Positions 16,729 through 26,115 of a stretch of 64,000 bases of DNA are shown piece after piece (the stretch's first letter is position 1; each line of letters opens with the position of its first letter). The notes beneath the pieces are model-generated. The model had not been told where the DNA came from. It made no database searches and saw nothing but the letters and a program-made list of their open reading frames with translations. Position numbers and translations under genes: made by a program. Source of the stretch: Aliishimia ponticola (GTDB lineage Bacteria > Pseudomonadota > Alphaproteobacteria > Rhodobacterales > Rhodobacteraceae); contig NZ_SRKY01000001.1 in NCBI RefSeq assembly GCF_004803475.1, forward strand, positions 1,054,001 to 1,118,000. The letters are read 5' to 3'.

Positions 16729-17907
16729 ATGAAGTTCAGCGTATTGAAAATGATAGGCGTGGTCCTCGCGGTGGCGGGGTCTGCCACGATCGCACATGCA
16801 CAGGCCGGGATGCCGGGCAACATGGAGATGGGCCCTGCCGAGGTTGGTGTTGTCGAGATGACGTTGCAAGAGGTGCCCCGCATCGTCACCTCGCCGGGTC
16901 TTGCGGTTGCGTATCAACAGGTTGAGGTGCGCCCGCGCGTCGGCGGCGTTATCCAGGAGGTGCTTTATACACCGGATCGATTGCTCGAAGTCGGTGATCC
17001 CCTGTTCCGGATCGACGATTCCTCTTACGTGGCGGCAGAGGCCACAGCGCGCGCGAATTTGGCGACGGCGCAGGCCAACCTGCCCGTGATGCAGGCAGCC
17101 TATGACCGGGCGGTGCAATTGGCCGGTCGCGGATATACCGAGGCCGAGGTAGAATCGGCCCGCGCAAGTCTGGCAGAAGCGAAAGCGACGCTGGAATCGG
17201 CGCAGGCCGCACTGGATTATGCACAAACCGAACTGTCCTGGACCACGTTGAAAAGCCCGATTTCCGGGCGCGCGGATGTTTCGACGGTCTCCGTTGGCGA
17301 TCTTGTGACCGCCGGGCAAACGGATGCGCTGACCACCATCGTGCAATCCGATCCGATCTATGTGGACATGATGGAAGCCAGCGCGCGTATCCTTTCCGTG
17401 CGCAAGGGTATTACCGAAGGGGTGATCAAGCAGAACGACACGCTTGAGGCGACGCTGACACTGGAAAACGAAGAGGTGTTTCGCGGCACCGGTCAGCTTG
17501 TCACCGCTGGCAACACGGTGTCGACCACGACAGGAACCGTGACCATCCGGTTCAAGTTCGACAACCCGGACCATGTGATCATTCCGGGCATGTTTGTCCG
17601 GGGCGAGGTCAGGATCGGCTCTGTGCAGGCCTATCTCGTGCCACAACTGGCCGCCACGCGCGATAATTCCGGCAAGTTGACCGCCTATATCGTGGGCGAA
17701 GACGGCGCGGCCAAGCAGGTCACTCTGGAAGATGATGGCAGCTATCAAAACGCATGGATCGTGCGCGAAGGATTGAGCGAGGGCGATCAGTTGATCGTCG
17801 ATGGGCTGTCCTCGCTGCGAGCCGGACAGACGGTAGCGCCCGTTGCCGTGACCATCGATGAAGACGGCGTCGTGCGCGATGCCGAAACTCCCGCCGCAGA
17901 GGACTGA
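16729..17907 (+). CDS. RND efflux periplasmic adaptor (membrane fusion protein)
   Basis: 392 aa AcrA/MexA-type adaptor linking the inner-membrane pump to the outer-membrane channel. A Sec signal peptide (MKFSVLKMIGVVLAVAGSA...AHA) without a lipobox, then the lipoyl half VEVRPRVGGVIQEVLYTP, a coiled-coil hairpin (about residues 100-165, ARANLATAQANLPVMQAAYDRA), the second lipoyl half ISGRADVSTVSVGDLV, a beta barrel and a membrane-proximal domain. First gene of a three-gene pump operon; the pump gene starts 3 bases after its stop. Confidence 0.93.
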   Translation: MKFSVLKMIGVVLAVAGSATIAHAQAGMPGNMEMGPAEVGVVEMTLQEVPRIVTSPGLAVAYQQVEVRPRVGGVIQEVLYTPDRLLEVGDPLFRIDDSSYVAAEATARANLATAQANLPVMQAAYDRAVQLAGRGYTEAEVESARASLAEAKATLESAQAALDYAQTELSWTTLKSPISGRADVSTVSVGDLVTAGQTDALTTIVQSDPIYVDMMEASARILSVRKGITEGVIKQNDTLEATLTLENEEVFRGTGQLVTAGNTVSTTTGTVTIRFKFDNPDHVIIPGMFVRGEVRIGSVQAYLVPQLAATRDNSGKLTAYIVGEDGAAKQVTLEDDGSYQNAWIVREGLSEGDQLIVDGLSSLRAGQTVAPVAVTIDEDGVVRDAETPAAED

Positions 17908-17910
17908 TTC

Positions 17911-20900
17911 ATGGCCGCGTTCTTCATTCACCGCCCGGTCTTCGCCTGGGTGCTTGCCATTGCGACCATGCTGCTGGGTGCCTACAGCATGACCAGCCTG
18001 CCGATTTCGCAATATCCCGACATCGCCCCGACCACCGTGCGGATCAGCGCGACCTATACCGGGGCATCGGCAGAAACGGTCGAAAATTCGGTGACGGCGG
18101 TTATCGAGGATGGGATGACCGGGCTGGATGGCCTGACCTATATGACCTCCTCCTCCAGCGAGGGGTCCGCCACCGTGTCGCTGACCTTTGACGACAGCAT
18201 CGACCCCGACATGGCGCAGGTGCAAGTGCAGAACAAGCTGCAGCTTGTCGAATCGCAACTGCCCGACACCGTGACCAATAACGGGGTTTCCGTCACCCGT
18301 TCCACCAGTTCGATCCTGATGGTCGGCGCGCTGGTGAGCGAGGATGGGCGCTATTCCTCGCTTGAACTGGGCGACATCCTGAGCAGCACGATCGAAGATG
18401 CGGTGCAACGCACCGAAGGTGTCGGCTCCATCAACAGTTTCGGCACCGAATACGCGATGCGGATCTGGCTGAACCCGGAGCGGCTGTATCAATACCAGTT
18501 GACGGCCTCCGATGTGACCTCTGCGGTGTCAGAGCAGAACACCAACGTGACCGTGGGCAGCCTTGGCGATCAACCGGTCACCAAGGGCCAACAATTCACG
18601 GTGTCCCTGTCGGCGCAGTCGCAATTGGGCACGGTTGAGGATTTCCAGTCCATCCTGCTGAAAACCGACTCCGACGGATCGGCGGTCTATCTTGCTGACG
18701 TGGCGACGGTGGAACTTGCCGAAGAAGATTACGGAAGCGTCAGCCGGTTCAACGGCCATCCGGCGGCCGGTTTTGCGGTCAACCTGTCTACGGGGGCCAA
18801 CGCGGTCGACACCGCCGAACGTGTCCGCACCGTCGTGAACGGGCTGTCCTCGGCTTTGCCAGAAGGGGTAACCATCGAATACCCCTATGACACCTCGCCC
18901 TTCGTCGAGGAATCCATCGATCAGGTTTACGAGACACTGATCGAGGCCATCGTTCTGGTGTTCCTTGTGATCTTCCTGTTCCTGCAAAGCTGGCGCGCGA
19001 CGCTTATTCCGACAATTGCCGTACCTGTCGTGCTGCTGGGCACCTTTGGTGTGCTCTCGGCCTTCGGCATGTCGATCAACACGCTGACGATGTTCGCGCT
19101 TGTGCTGGCCATTGGCCTGCTGGTGGATGACGCCATCGTCGTGGTCGAAAACGTCGAACGCGTGATGGAAGAAGACGGGCTGGACACGGTGGCCGCCACC
19201 GAAAAAAGCATGGGCGAGATTTCGACCGCGCTGGTCGGGATCGTGATGGTGCTGTCTGCGGTGTTCCTGCCGATGGCCTTCATGTCCGGGTCGACCGGGG
19301 TGATCTACAAACAGTTCTCGGTCACCATCATCTCTGCCATGGTGCTGTCGCTGTTTGTGGCGCTGATCCTGACGCCTGCGATGTGCGCGCAATTGCTGAA
19401 ACCCGGGCATGGCAAGGCCCCATTGGCGCCGCTGCGCTGGTTCAACACCGGGCTTGAACGGCTGACCGGCGGCTATGGCGCCACTGTCGGGCGTTTTGCC
19501 CTGCGCCCTTTCCGCATGGTCCTTGTACTCGCGCTGGTAGGTGTGGGCGCTTATTGGGTCTATGACCGTCTGCCAAGCTCTTTCCTGCCGACCGAAGATC
19601 AGGGCGTTCTGATGGCGATGGTCGAACTGCCGCAAGGTTCGACCGTGCAGCAGACGCAAAACACGATCGAACAGATCGAAGCCTACCTCATGACCGAAGA
19701 AACCGCTGTCGTGGATGGGGTGTTCGCCAATGTCGGGTACAGCTTCAGCGGGTCCGGGCAGCGCTATGGGATGCTGTTCATCCGGCTGAAGGATTACGAG
19801 GAACGCCCGAACGATGATGCCGCCGATCTGCTGATGCGCGCGAATGGCCGCTTCTTCCAATCCCGCCTTGGCAGCATCTTTGTACTGCAACCGCCAGCCA
19901 TTCAGGGGCTGGGCACCACGTCCGGTTTCGCCATGTATCTGGTGGACCAGTCCGGCCAGGGCCAGGAGGCGTTGAGCGCGGCAGCGGATCAGCTTGTGGC
20001 GTTGGGGAACCAGGACGGACGAGTGACCAACCTGCGCGGCAATGACGCGGCGACCGAACCTGCCCTGAAACTGAAGATCGATCAGCAACGGGCCGAGGCT
20101 TTGGGCGTCTCGCTATCGGATGTGAACAGCATGCTGTCCACGGTCTTCGCGGGCTCTTACGTGAACGACTTCCCGCTTGGCAACGATCTGCGCGAGGTCA
20201 TCGTTCAGGGCGGCGCGGATTGGCGGATGCAGCCTTCGGATATCGACCATTGGTATGTGCGCAATTCGTCCTCCGAGATGGTGCCGCTGTCCGCCTTCAT
20301 GAGCCAGGAATGGGAGATGATCACCCCGCAGCTGGCCCGGTACGGCGGCACCCGCGCGCTGGAAATCTCGGGCGAAGCGGCAAGCGGCACCAGTTCCGGC
20401 GATGCGATGGACCTGATGGAAGAGCTTACCACCGAGCTTGACGGCTCTTACGCCGCCGCGTGGACGGGCCTGAGTTATCAGGAACGTTTGTCCGGCGATC
20501 AGGAGGCGATCCTTTACACGATCTCGGCGCTGGTGGTCTTCCTTTGCCTTGCCGCCTTGTACGAAAGCTGGGCCGTGCCCTTCGCCGTCATGCTGTCGGT
20601 CCCGGTGGGCATTTTCGGGGCGCTGGCGACGACGTGGTATTTCGGGCAATCGAATGACGTTTATTTCAAGGTCGGCCTGCTGACCACCATCGGCCTCGCG
20701 GCCAGAAACGCCATCCTGATCGTCGAATTCGCGGAAGCCCTGCGCGCCCAGGGCCAAAGCCTGATGGAGGCGACGACCATGGCGGCGCGGCAGCGGCTTC
20801 GTCCGATTCTCATGACATCACTGGCTTTCGGCTTCGGTATCCTGCCGCTGGTTCTGGCCTCTGGCGCCGGTGCCAATGCGCAGAAATCCATCGGTACAGG

Positions 20901-21018
20901 CATGTTGGGCGGGATCATCTTCTCTGCCGTGATCGGTGTCGTGATGGTCCCGGTCTTCTATGTCGCTGTCATCAAAACCACGGAAATGTTCCGTACCCGA
21001 AAGGAAGCCTTGCAGTGA
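17911..21018 (+). CDS. RND multidrug efflux pump (AcrB/HAE1 family)
   Basis: 1035 aa proton-driven inner-membrane exporter of hydrophobic or amphiphilic compounds; works as a trimer. N-terminal helix FFIHRPVFAWVLAIATMLLG, large periplasmic porter/docking domains, and 12 membrane segments. The proton-relay Asp pair is present in IGLLVDDAIVVVENVERVM. The relay position that is Lys940 in E. coli AcrB reads Arg here (GLAARNAILIVEF, Arg codon 20704-20706, residue 932), while the later Arg in RLRPILMTSLAF is kept. Its stop overlaps the outer-membrane gene start. Confidence 0.95.
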   Translation: MAAFFIHRPVFAWVLAIATMLLGAYSMTSLPISQYPDIAPTTVRISATYTGASAETVENSVTAVIEDGMTGLDGLTYMTSSSSEGSATVSLTFDDSIDPDMAQVQVQNKLQLVESQLPDTVTNNGVSVTRSTSSILMVGALVSEDGRYSSLELGDILSSTIEDAVQRTEGVGSINSFGTEYAMRIWLNPERLYQYQLTASDVTSAVSEQNTNVTVGSLGDQPVTKGQQFTVSLSAQSQLGTVEDFQSILLKTDSDGSAVYLADVATVELAEEDYGSVSRFNGHPAAGFAVNLSTGANAVDTAERVRTVVNGLSSALPEGVTIEYPYDTSPFVEESIDQVYETLIEAIVLVFLVIFLFLQSWRATLIPTIAVPVVLLGTFGVLSAFGMSINTLTMFALVLAIGLLVDDAIVVVENVERVMEEDGLDTVAATEKSMGEISTALVGIVMVLSAVFLPMAFMSGSTGVIYKQFSVTIISAMVLSLFVALILTPAMCAQLLKPGHGKAPLAPLRWFNTGLERLTGGYGATVGRFALRPFRMVLVLALVGVGAYWVYDRLPSSFLPTEDQGVLMAMVELPQGSTVQQTQNTIEQIEAYLMTEETAVVDGVFANVGYSFSGSGQRYGMLFIRLKDYEERPNDDAADLLMRANGRFFQSRLGSIFVLQPPAIQGLGTTSGFAMYLVDQSGQGQEALSAAADQLVALGNQDGRVTNLRGNDAATEPALKLKIDQQRAEALGVSLSDVNSMLSTVFAGSYVNDFPLGNDLREVIVQGGADWRMQPSDIDHWYVRNSSSEMVPLSAFMSQEWEMITPQLARYGGTRALEISGEAASGTSSGDAMDLMEELTTELDGSYAAAWTGLSYQERLSGDQEAILYTISALVVFLCLAALYESWAVPFAVMLSVPVGIFGALATTWYFGQSNDVYFKVGLLTTIGLAARNAILIVEFAEALRAQGQSLMEATTMAARQRLRPILMTSLAFGFGILPLVLASGAGANAQKSIGTGMLGGIIFSAVIGVVMVPVFYVAVIKTTEMFRTRKEALQ

Positions 21019-22373
21019 AACCTCAATTCCTTTTGCTGGGTCTGCTTATGGCCGGCTGTGCCGTCGGCCCGGAATATCAACGCCCGGAGGTCGCCCTTCA
21101 GACCCGCTTTGTCGCGGGCAGCGCCGACACCATTGGCGCGGTTGCCGCCGAGAAATGGTGGCTGGACTACAAGGACAAGGTGTTGACCGGGCTGGTGTCG
21201 CGCGGTCTGGCGCAGAACCTGGACGTGATGGCCGCGACCGAAGCGATCCGGCAGGCACAGGCCAATCTGCGCATGACCGGCGTCAATTCCGCTGTCGATG
21301 GCGCGCTCTCCGCACAGCGCAGCACAACCGGCGGTGAAGGCATTGACGGCACAGTCACCACAGACAGCGGCTCTCTCGGGGCTGAGCTGGTGCTTGACCT
21401 GTTCGGGGGCATCCGCCGCGAACGCGAGGCCGCAGCAGCCTCACTGACCGCCGCACGGGCCGAGGCCGAAACCGTCCGGCTGGCATGGCTGGCCGAACTG
21501 CTCGCCGCCTATTCCGACGCGCGTTACTATCAGGAAGTGCTGGCCCTGACCCGCGAGACGATCAAATCGCGCGAAGAAACGGTGGCGATCACCCGCAGCC
21601 AGTTCGACGCGGGCGCCGCAACGGAATACGAGGTGGCGGAGGCGCAGGCGCTGCTGTCCACGGCGCGAGCAAGCCTGCCGCAATATGGGGCGCTGTTTGA
21701 TGCGAATGTCTATGCCATCGCCACGCTTCTGAACGAGCCCGCAGGCCCGATCCTGGCGCAGTTGCAGAAGGGCGCGCCGCAGCTTTCCACACCCGGCGGC
21801 GCGCGCACGGGTGTGCCTGCCGACCTGTTGCGCAACCGCCCCGATGTACGCAGCGCCGAAGCCGATCTTGCCGCCGCCGTGGCCGAGGTCGGTGTGGCGG
21901 AAGCCGCGCTTTACCCGTCCCTGTCGCTGACGGGCACGGTGGCGCGTGCCGATGGCGTGGATAGCTGGACCTTTGGTCCGCAACTGGCGCTGCCAGTGTT
22001 CAAACAGGGGCAATTGCGGGCGAGCCGTGATGCGCAAATCTCTGCCGCGAAACAGGCCGAAATCGCATGGCGAAGCGCGGTTCTGTCTGCGGTCGAAGAC
22101 GTGCAGGTCGCGCAATCCAACCTGTCCCGCTACCGGCAACGGGCCCGGCTGTTGCAACGGGCGGCTGACGATTACGGCCGCGCGCTGGCCCTAGCGCAGC
22201 AAAATTATCGCAACGGGGCGATCACGCTTCTGGACCTGCTCGAAACGGACCGGAACACAGCCGCCGCAAGGATTTCGGCAGCATCGGCGGTCAATGACGC
22301 GGCGCAGGCCTGGGCCACGCTGAAGATCGCCACAGGCGCGGGCGCGGCTGCGACCGGCCTCGCGGGCGGTTGA
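21015..22373 (+). CDS. Outer-membrane efflux lipoprotein (TolC/NodT family)
   Basis: 452 aa channel completing the tripartite pump. A lipoprotein signal (LLLGLLMAGCAVGPEY, lipidated Cys at residue 15) is followed by two homologous helical repeats typical of OprM-like channels (TGVNSAVDGALSAQR, PDVRSAEADLAAAVAEVGVAEAALYPSLSLTG). Overlaps the pump gene by 4 nt (ATGA). Confidence 0.93.
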   Translation: MKPQFLLLGLLMAGCAVGPEYQRPEVALQTRFVAGSADTIGAVAAEKWWLDYKDKVLTGLVSRGLAQNLDVMAATEAIRQAQANLRMTGVNSAVDGALSAQRSTTGGEGIDGTVTTDSGSLGAELVLDLFGGIRREREAAAASLTAARAEAETVRLAWLAELLAAYSDARYYQEVLALTRETIKSREETVAITRSQFDAGAATEYEVAEAQALLSTARASLPQYGALFDANVYAIATLLNEPAGPILAQLQKGAPQLSTPGGARTGVPADLLRNRPDVRSAEADLAAAVAEVGVAEAALYPSLSLTGTVARADGVDSWTFGPQLALPVFKQGQLRASRDAQISAAKQAEIAWRSAVLSAVEDVQVAQSNLSRYRQRARLLQRAADDYGRALALAQQNYRNGAITLLDLLETDRNTAAARISAASAVNDAAQAWATLKIATGAGAAATGLAGG

Positions 22374-22455
22374 TCTGGCCATCGGCGGGCAACAAAACAT
22401 GCGGGGCACAGCGGCCCCGCACGGCGAATACAGGCAAGAAAGGCCTTGGAAACTA

Positions 22456-23181
22456 ATGAAACATATAGGAAAAATTGCGCTTCTGATCGCCCTTCTTGGC
22501 ATGATCGGAGCGGCGCTGATGCTGTTTGGCGCGCGCCTTGACCTTTGGCAGCCAATCACCGGGTTCGGGCTTTATCGCAGCTATTTCAACCCGCTGGCGA
22601 TGGTTGTGGCCGGGGTCGGTCTTTTCGCGCTGGTTGTCCATGTTCTGCGTAAGGAACGCGGCGGAATGCTGGCAGGCGGGATTGCGACGATCATCGGCCT
22701 TGCCCTTCTTGCGCCGCTGGCTTCCGCCTCGATCAACCCCAAGCCGCGCGCGGCGCCGATCCACGACATCTCAACCGACACGGCCAATCCACCGGTCTTC
22801 GAGGTGCTGGATGAAACCCGCGAAGGCGCCAGAAACACGCTGGAATATGGCGGGCCAGACCTGGCCGAAGCGCAGGCTGCGGCCTATCCCGACATCGCGC
22901 CCCTGGTCACAGTGCTGCCGGCAGATGCCGCTTATCAGCGTGCGCTGGAACTGGCGCGGGACATGGGCTGGGAGATCGTCGCCGAAGACAAGGAACGCCG
23001 CCGGTTCGAAGCGACCGCGCGCACCTCGGTCTTCTACTTCGCCGATGACGTGGTGCTGGTCGTGACGCCGCAAGACAACGCCAGCCGCGTCGACATGCGC
23101 AGCGTTTCAAGGGTGGGACGCAGCGACCAAGGCGTCAACGCCGCCCGCATCCGTGACTTCCAACAGCGGTTTGGGGCATAA
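22456..23181 (+). CDS. DUF1499 domain protein with N-terminal membrane segments
   Basis: 241 aa. Three hydrophobic segments occupy residues 1-100 (IALLIALLGMIGAALMLFG, PLAMVVAGVGLFALVVHVL, GGIATIIGLALLAPLAS). The C-terminal DUF1499 domain follows with its landmarks AYQRALELARDMGWEIVAEDKE, DDVVLVVTP and VDMRSVSRVGRSDQGVNAARI. Function unknown; the family is widespread in alphaproteobacteria and plants. It lies 82 bases after the efflux operon and may be its last gene or separate. Confidence 0.85.
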   Translation: MKHIGKIALLIALLGMIGAALMLFGARLDLWQPITGFGLYRSYFNPLAMVVAGVGLFALVVHVLRKERGGMLAGGIATIIGLALLAPLASASINPKPRAAPIHDISTDTANPPVFEVLDETREGARNTLEYGGPDLAEAQAAAYPDIAPLVTVLPADAAYQRALELARDMGWEIVAEDKERRRFEATARTSVFYFADDVVLVVTPQDNASRVDMRSVSRVGRSDQGVNAARIRDFQQRFGA

Positions 23182-23187
23182 ACTGCC

Positions 23188-23220
23188 GGGCTTTGCGGGT
23201 CTACCAAGGCCGCAAAGTCC
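23188..23220. terminator. Stem-loop between two convergent genes
   Basis: CTTTGCGG (23191-23198) pairs with CCGCAAAG (23210-23217), and three further pairs including one G-T extend it to 23188/23220. Lies between the stops of the DUF1499 gene and the lipoprotein gene. No run of T follows on either strand, so it may be a weak bidirectional terminator or mRNA end-stabiliser. Confidence 0.5.
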
Positions 23221-23246
23221 CCATCGCATAATCGCCAACTGGGTGT

Positions 23247-23762
23247 TCAGCCCTTGGCGCTGGTCGCGAAAACTTCCACTTCCGGCAGGCCGGTCAGCGG
23301 CGCTTCGATCACGCGGAACGCAGACAGGGACAAGCGACTGCCAGCCGTGGCCTCGCCTTCGATCGGGATCAACGTGACCTGCACGGATCGGCCATTGGCC
23401 GGATAGACAACACGCCCGCGCTGTTCGGTTTTGACAAGCGGCGTTTTCAGCCAGAACCCGGCCTCGGAGGGTGATCCAAGCGATGCTACCGTGCGGCCCA
23501 AGCTGGCTTCGGTCGCGGGTTCCGGCACGCTTTGCGCGGCAGCTTTTTCTTCCTTCGTGGTCGTGTCGAACTGATCGACCGTTTGCGCGCCTTCCACAGG
23601 CACAGGGACAGGCGTTGTTGCCGGCGTAGGGGTCTCTGGCGCCGCGTCCTGGGCCGAGGCGGCCGCTTCCGGCGCCGGTTCCGTCCCGCCGGGCAGGATC
23701 GACTGGGTCAGCGCGCAGCCCCCCAAGACAGACAAACACATGGCAGCAATTGCGAATTTCAT
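23247..23762 (-). CDS. Putative lipoprotein of Rhodobacterales
   Basis: 171 aa. Lipoprotein signal with lipobox LSVLGGC (Cys at residue 16), then a Pro/Ala/Glu-rich linker of about 50 residues and a C-terminal domain (TVASLGSPSEAGFWLKTPLV, RVVYPANGRSVQVTLIPIEG, SRLSLSAFRVIEAPLTGLPEVEVF). Similar proteins are sometimes labelled D-galactarate dehydratase, but nothing here resembles that enzyme. Probably anchored in the outer membrane; role unknown. ATG 23762 precedes the signal peptide. Confidence 0.75.
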   Translation of the reverse strand: MKFAIAAMCLSVLGGCALTQSILPGGTEPAPEAAASAQDAAPETPTPATTPVPVPVEGAQTVDQFDTTTKEEKAAAQSVPEPATEASLGRTVASLGSPSEAGFWLKTPLVKTEQRGRVVYPANGRSVQVTLIPIEGEATAGSRLSLSAFRVIEAPLTGLPEVEVFATSAKG

Positions 23763-23878
23763 AACGGCCCCTATCGACAACCTGAACTGGTACAATAGCA
23801 CCTAAGCACAGGGTCTGCTTGCTCACAATCTATTCAAATCCCCTTGCCGGGGCACGGGCGGGCATTTACCTATGTCCT

Positions 23879-24886
23879 ATGGCTGCTCCTTTGATCGATC
23901 CTTTTCAGCGCGCAATCACCTATCTGCGCGTCTCCGTGACAGACCGCTGCGATTTCCGCTGCGTCTATTGCATGGCCGAGAACATGACCTTCCTGCCCAA
24001 GAAGGAACTGCTAACCCTCGAAGAGTTGGATCGCATGTGTTCGACCTTTGTGCGGCTGGGCGTGCGCAAGCTGCGCATCACCGGGGGCGAGCCCTTGGTG
24101 CGGCGCGATATCATGACCTTCTTCGGATCAATGGGGCGGCATCTGGACTCCGGCGCGCTTGAGGAATTGACGCTGACGACCAATGGCTCTCAGCTGGAAC
24201 GTTTCGCGCAGCAATTGGCCGATGTGGGCGTGCGGCGGGTGAATATCTCTCTCGACACGCTGGATGAGGGCAAGTTCGCCGATATCACGCGCTGGGGCCG
24301 ACTGCCCCAAGTGCTGCGCGGGATCGACGCCGCGCAGGCTGCCGGGCTGCGGGTAAAGATCAATGCCGTCGCGTTGAAAGGCTTCAACGAAGACGAATTG
24401 CCCCGCATCACCGAGTGGTGCGCAGAGCGCGATATGGACCTGACGTGGATCGAAGTCATGCCAATGGGCGATATCGGCAATGAAAACCGGCTTGGCCAAT
24501 ATTGGTCACTCAAGGATGTCCGCGCCGCCTATGAAGGGGCCTATACCGTGACCGACCTGCCTGAACGCACCGGCGGCCCTGCCCGCTATGTGCGGCTGGA
24601 GGAAACCGGCCAGAAGATCGGCTTTATCACACCGCTCAGCCATAATTTCTGCGAAAGCTGCAACCGCGTGCGGATCACCTGCACCGGCGAGATTTACATG
24701 TGCCTGGGTCAGGAAGACATGGCCGATCTGCGCCCTGCCCTGCGCAATTTCCCGCAGGACGATCGCCCGCTTGAGGACGCGATCCGTGCGGCAATCGATC
24801 TGAAGCCCAAAGGGCATGATTTCGACTACTCGCGGCAACGCGCCGATGGGCAAATGTCCCGCCACATGAGCCATACGGGCGGATAA
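23879..24886 (+). CDS. moaA: GTP 3',8-cyclase (molybdenum cofactor synthesis)
   Basis: Radical SAM enzyme for the first step of molybdopterin synthesis, turning GTP into 3',8-cyclo-dihydro-GTP. 335 aa. The SAM-binding [4Fe-4S] cluster motif CDFRCVYC is near the N terminus, the second cluster ligands are in [19 protein letters not shown], and the protein ends with the catalytic GG tail (SHTGG). No other mo- genes are adjacent. The start at 23879 matches the homologous N terminus; a weak TTG at 23819 is possible. Confidence 0.95.
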   Translation: MAAPLIDPFQRAITYLRVSVTDRCDFRCVYCMAENMTFLPKKELLTLEELDRMCSTFVRLGVRKLRITGGEPLVRRDIMTFFGSMGRHLDSGALEELTLTTNGSQLERFAQQLADVGVRRVNISLDTLDEGKFADITRWGRLPQVLRGIDAAQAAGLRVKINAVALKGFNEDELPRITEWCAERDMDLTWIEVMPMGDIGNENRLGQYWSLKDVRAAYEGAYTVTDLPERTGGPARYVRLEETGQKIGFITPLSHNFCESCNRVRITCTGEIYMCLGQEDMADLRPALRNFPQDDRPLEDAIRAAIDLKPKGHDFDYSRQRADGQMSRHMSHTGG

Positions 24887-24919
24887 CCACCGTTACCCGC
24901 CCATGGAAACGCGGCGCGA

Positions 24920-26083
24920 TCAGGCCGCAGGCATCCGCTGTTCAACAATCCCGGCAAGCCAGCTGCACCCGGCTGGAATCGCTTCGTCGTTGAAGTTGTA
25001 CTTGGGATGGTGAACCATCGCCGTGTCGCCATTGCCGATCAGGATATAAGCGCCGGGACGTTCTTCCAGCATGAAGGCGAAATCTTCGCCGCCCATGACC
25101 AAAGGCGCTTCATCGCAGTCACCGCTGACGGAGCGGGCGACATCGCGGGCGAATTCGGTTTGGTCGTCATGGTTGACCATCACCGGATAGTTCCGTTTGT
25201 AATCCACCTTCGCCGTGCCGCCAAAGGTTGCCGCAATCCCGGTGCAAATCTCGTTCACGCGCTTTTCGGCCAGATCGCGCATCTCTGCCGACATGGTCCG
25301 CACGGTCCCAAGTAGCTGCACCTTCTGGGGAATGACGTTGAACGCATTCGAGCTTGTCTCGAACGAGGTGATCGACACCACGATCCGGTCCACAGGGTCC
25401 GCATTGCGGCTGACAATGGATTGCAGCGCTGTCACCGCATGGGACGCCATCACAGTCGTATCGACGGTTTCATGGGGTTTCGCCGCATGGCCGCCCAGAC
25501 CTTCGAATTCGATCTCCAGCAGGTCGGTCGCTGCAAAGAACGGGCCGGAACGGATGGAGAATTCGCCCACAGGACGGCCCGGCCAGTTGTGCATCCCATA
25601 GACTTCCTGAATGCCCCAGCGGTCCATCATGCCATCATCGCACATTTCCTTGCCGCCGCCGCCGCCTTCTTCGGCAGGCTGAAAGATCATCACGGCGGTG
25701 CCGTCGAAATTCCGCGTCTCGCTTAGATATTTGGCCGTGCCAAGCAGCATGGCGGTGTGACCGTCATGGCCGCAGGCATGCATCGCGCCTTCGTTTTCCG
25801 ACGCATAGTCCAGCCCGGTTTCCTCGGTCATGGGCAGCGCATCCATATCCGCGCGCAGCCCCACGACCTTGCCCGACCCATCGGACTTGCCCCGGATCAC
25901 ACCGACAACGCCCGTGCGACCGATCCCTTCGACCACCTCGTCACAGCCGAATTCGCGCAGCTTTTCCGCCACCAGCGCCGCCGTGCGGTGGGTTTCGAAC
26001 AAAATCTCCGGATGCGCATGGATATCGCGCCGCCATGCGGTCACTTCTTCATGCATCTCGGCAAAGCGGTTCTTGATCGGCAT
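24920..26083 (-). CDS. M20-family amidohydrolase (hippurate hydrolase-like)
   Basis: 387 aa zinc-dependent amidohydrolase of the hippuricase/aminoacylase type, cytoplasmic. Metal-site motifs are MHACGHDGHTAMLLG, FQPAEEGGGGGKEM, the His in GMHNWPG and the late GGEDFAFML. The domain in between (FEGLGGHAAKPHETVD) is the dimerisation lid. Likely releases amino acids from N-acyl conjugates. It starts 32 bases after the FAD oxidoreductase stop on the same strand, so both may process amino-acid derivatives. Confidence 0.88.
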   Translation of the reverse strand: MPIKNRFAEMHEEVTAWRRDIHAHPEILFETHRTAALVAEKLREFGCDEVVEGIGRTGVVGVIRGKSDGSGKVVGLRADMDALPMTEETGLDYASENEGAMHACGHDGHTAMLLGTAKYLSETRNFDGTAVMIFQPAEEGGGGGKEMCDDGMMDRWGIQEVYGMHNWPGRPVGEFSIRSGPFFAATDLLEIEFEGLGGHAAKPHETVDTTVMASHAVTALQSIVSRNADPVDRIVVSITSFETSSNAFNVIPQKVQLLGTVRTMSAEMRDLAEKRVNEICTGIAATFGGTAKVDYKRNYPVMVNHDDQTEFARDVARSVSGDCDEAPLVMGGEDFAFMLEERPGAYILIGNGDTAMVHHPKYNFNDEAIPAGCSWLAGIVEQRMPAA

Positions 26084-26115
26084 ATCCGACCTCCCTTCTG
26101 AGTAGATCCGTGGTT

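Noticed and set aside
23247-23762. D-galactarate dehydratase label for the lipoprotein
   Set aside because: A lipobox, a Pro/Ala-rich linker and 171 residues do not fit that enzyme; the label is probably an inherited misannotation.
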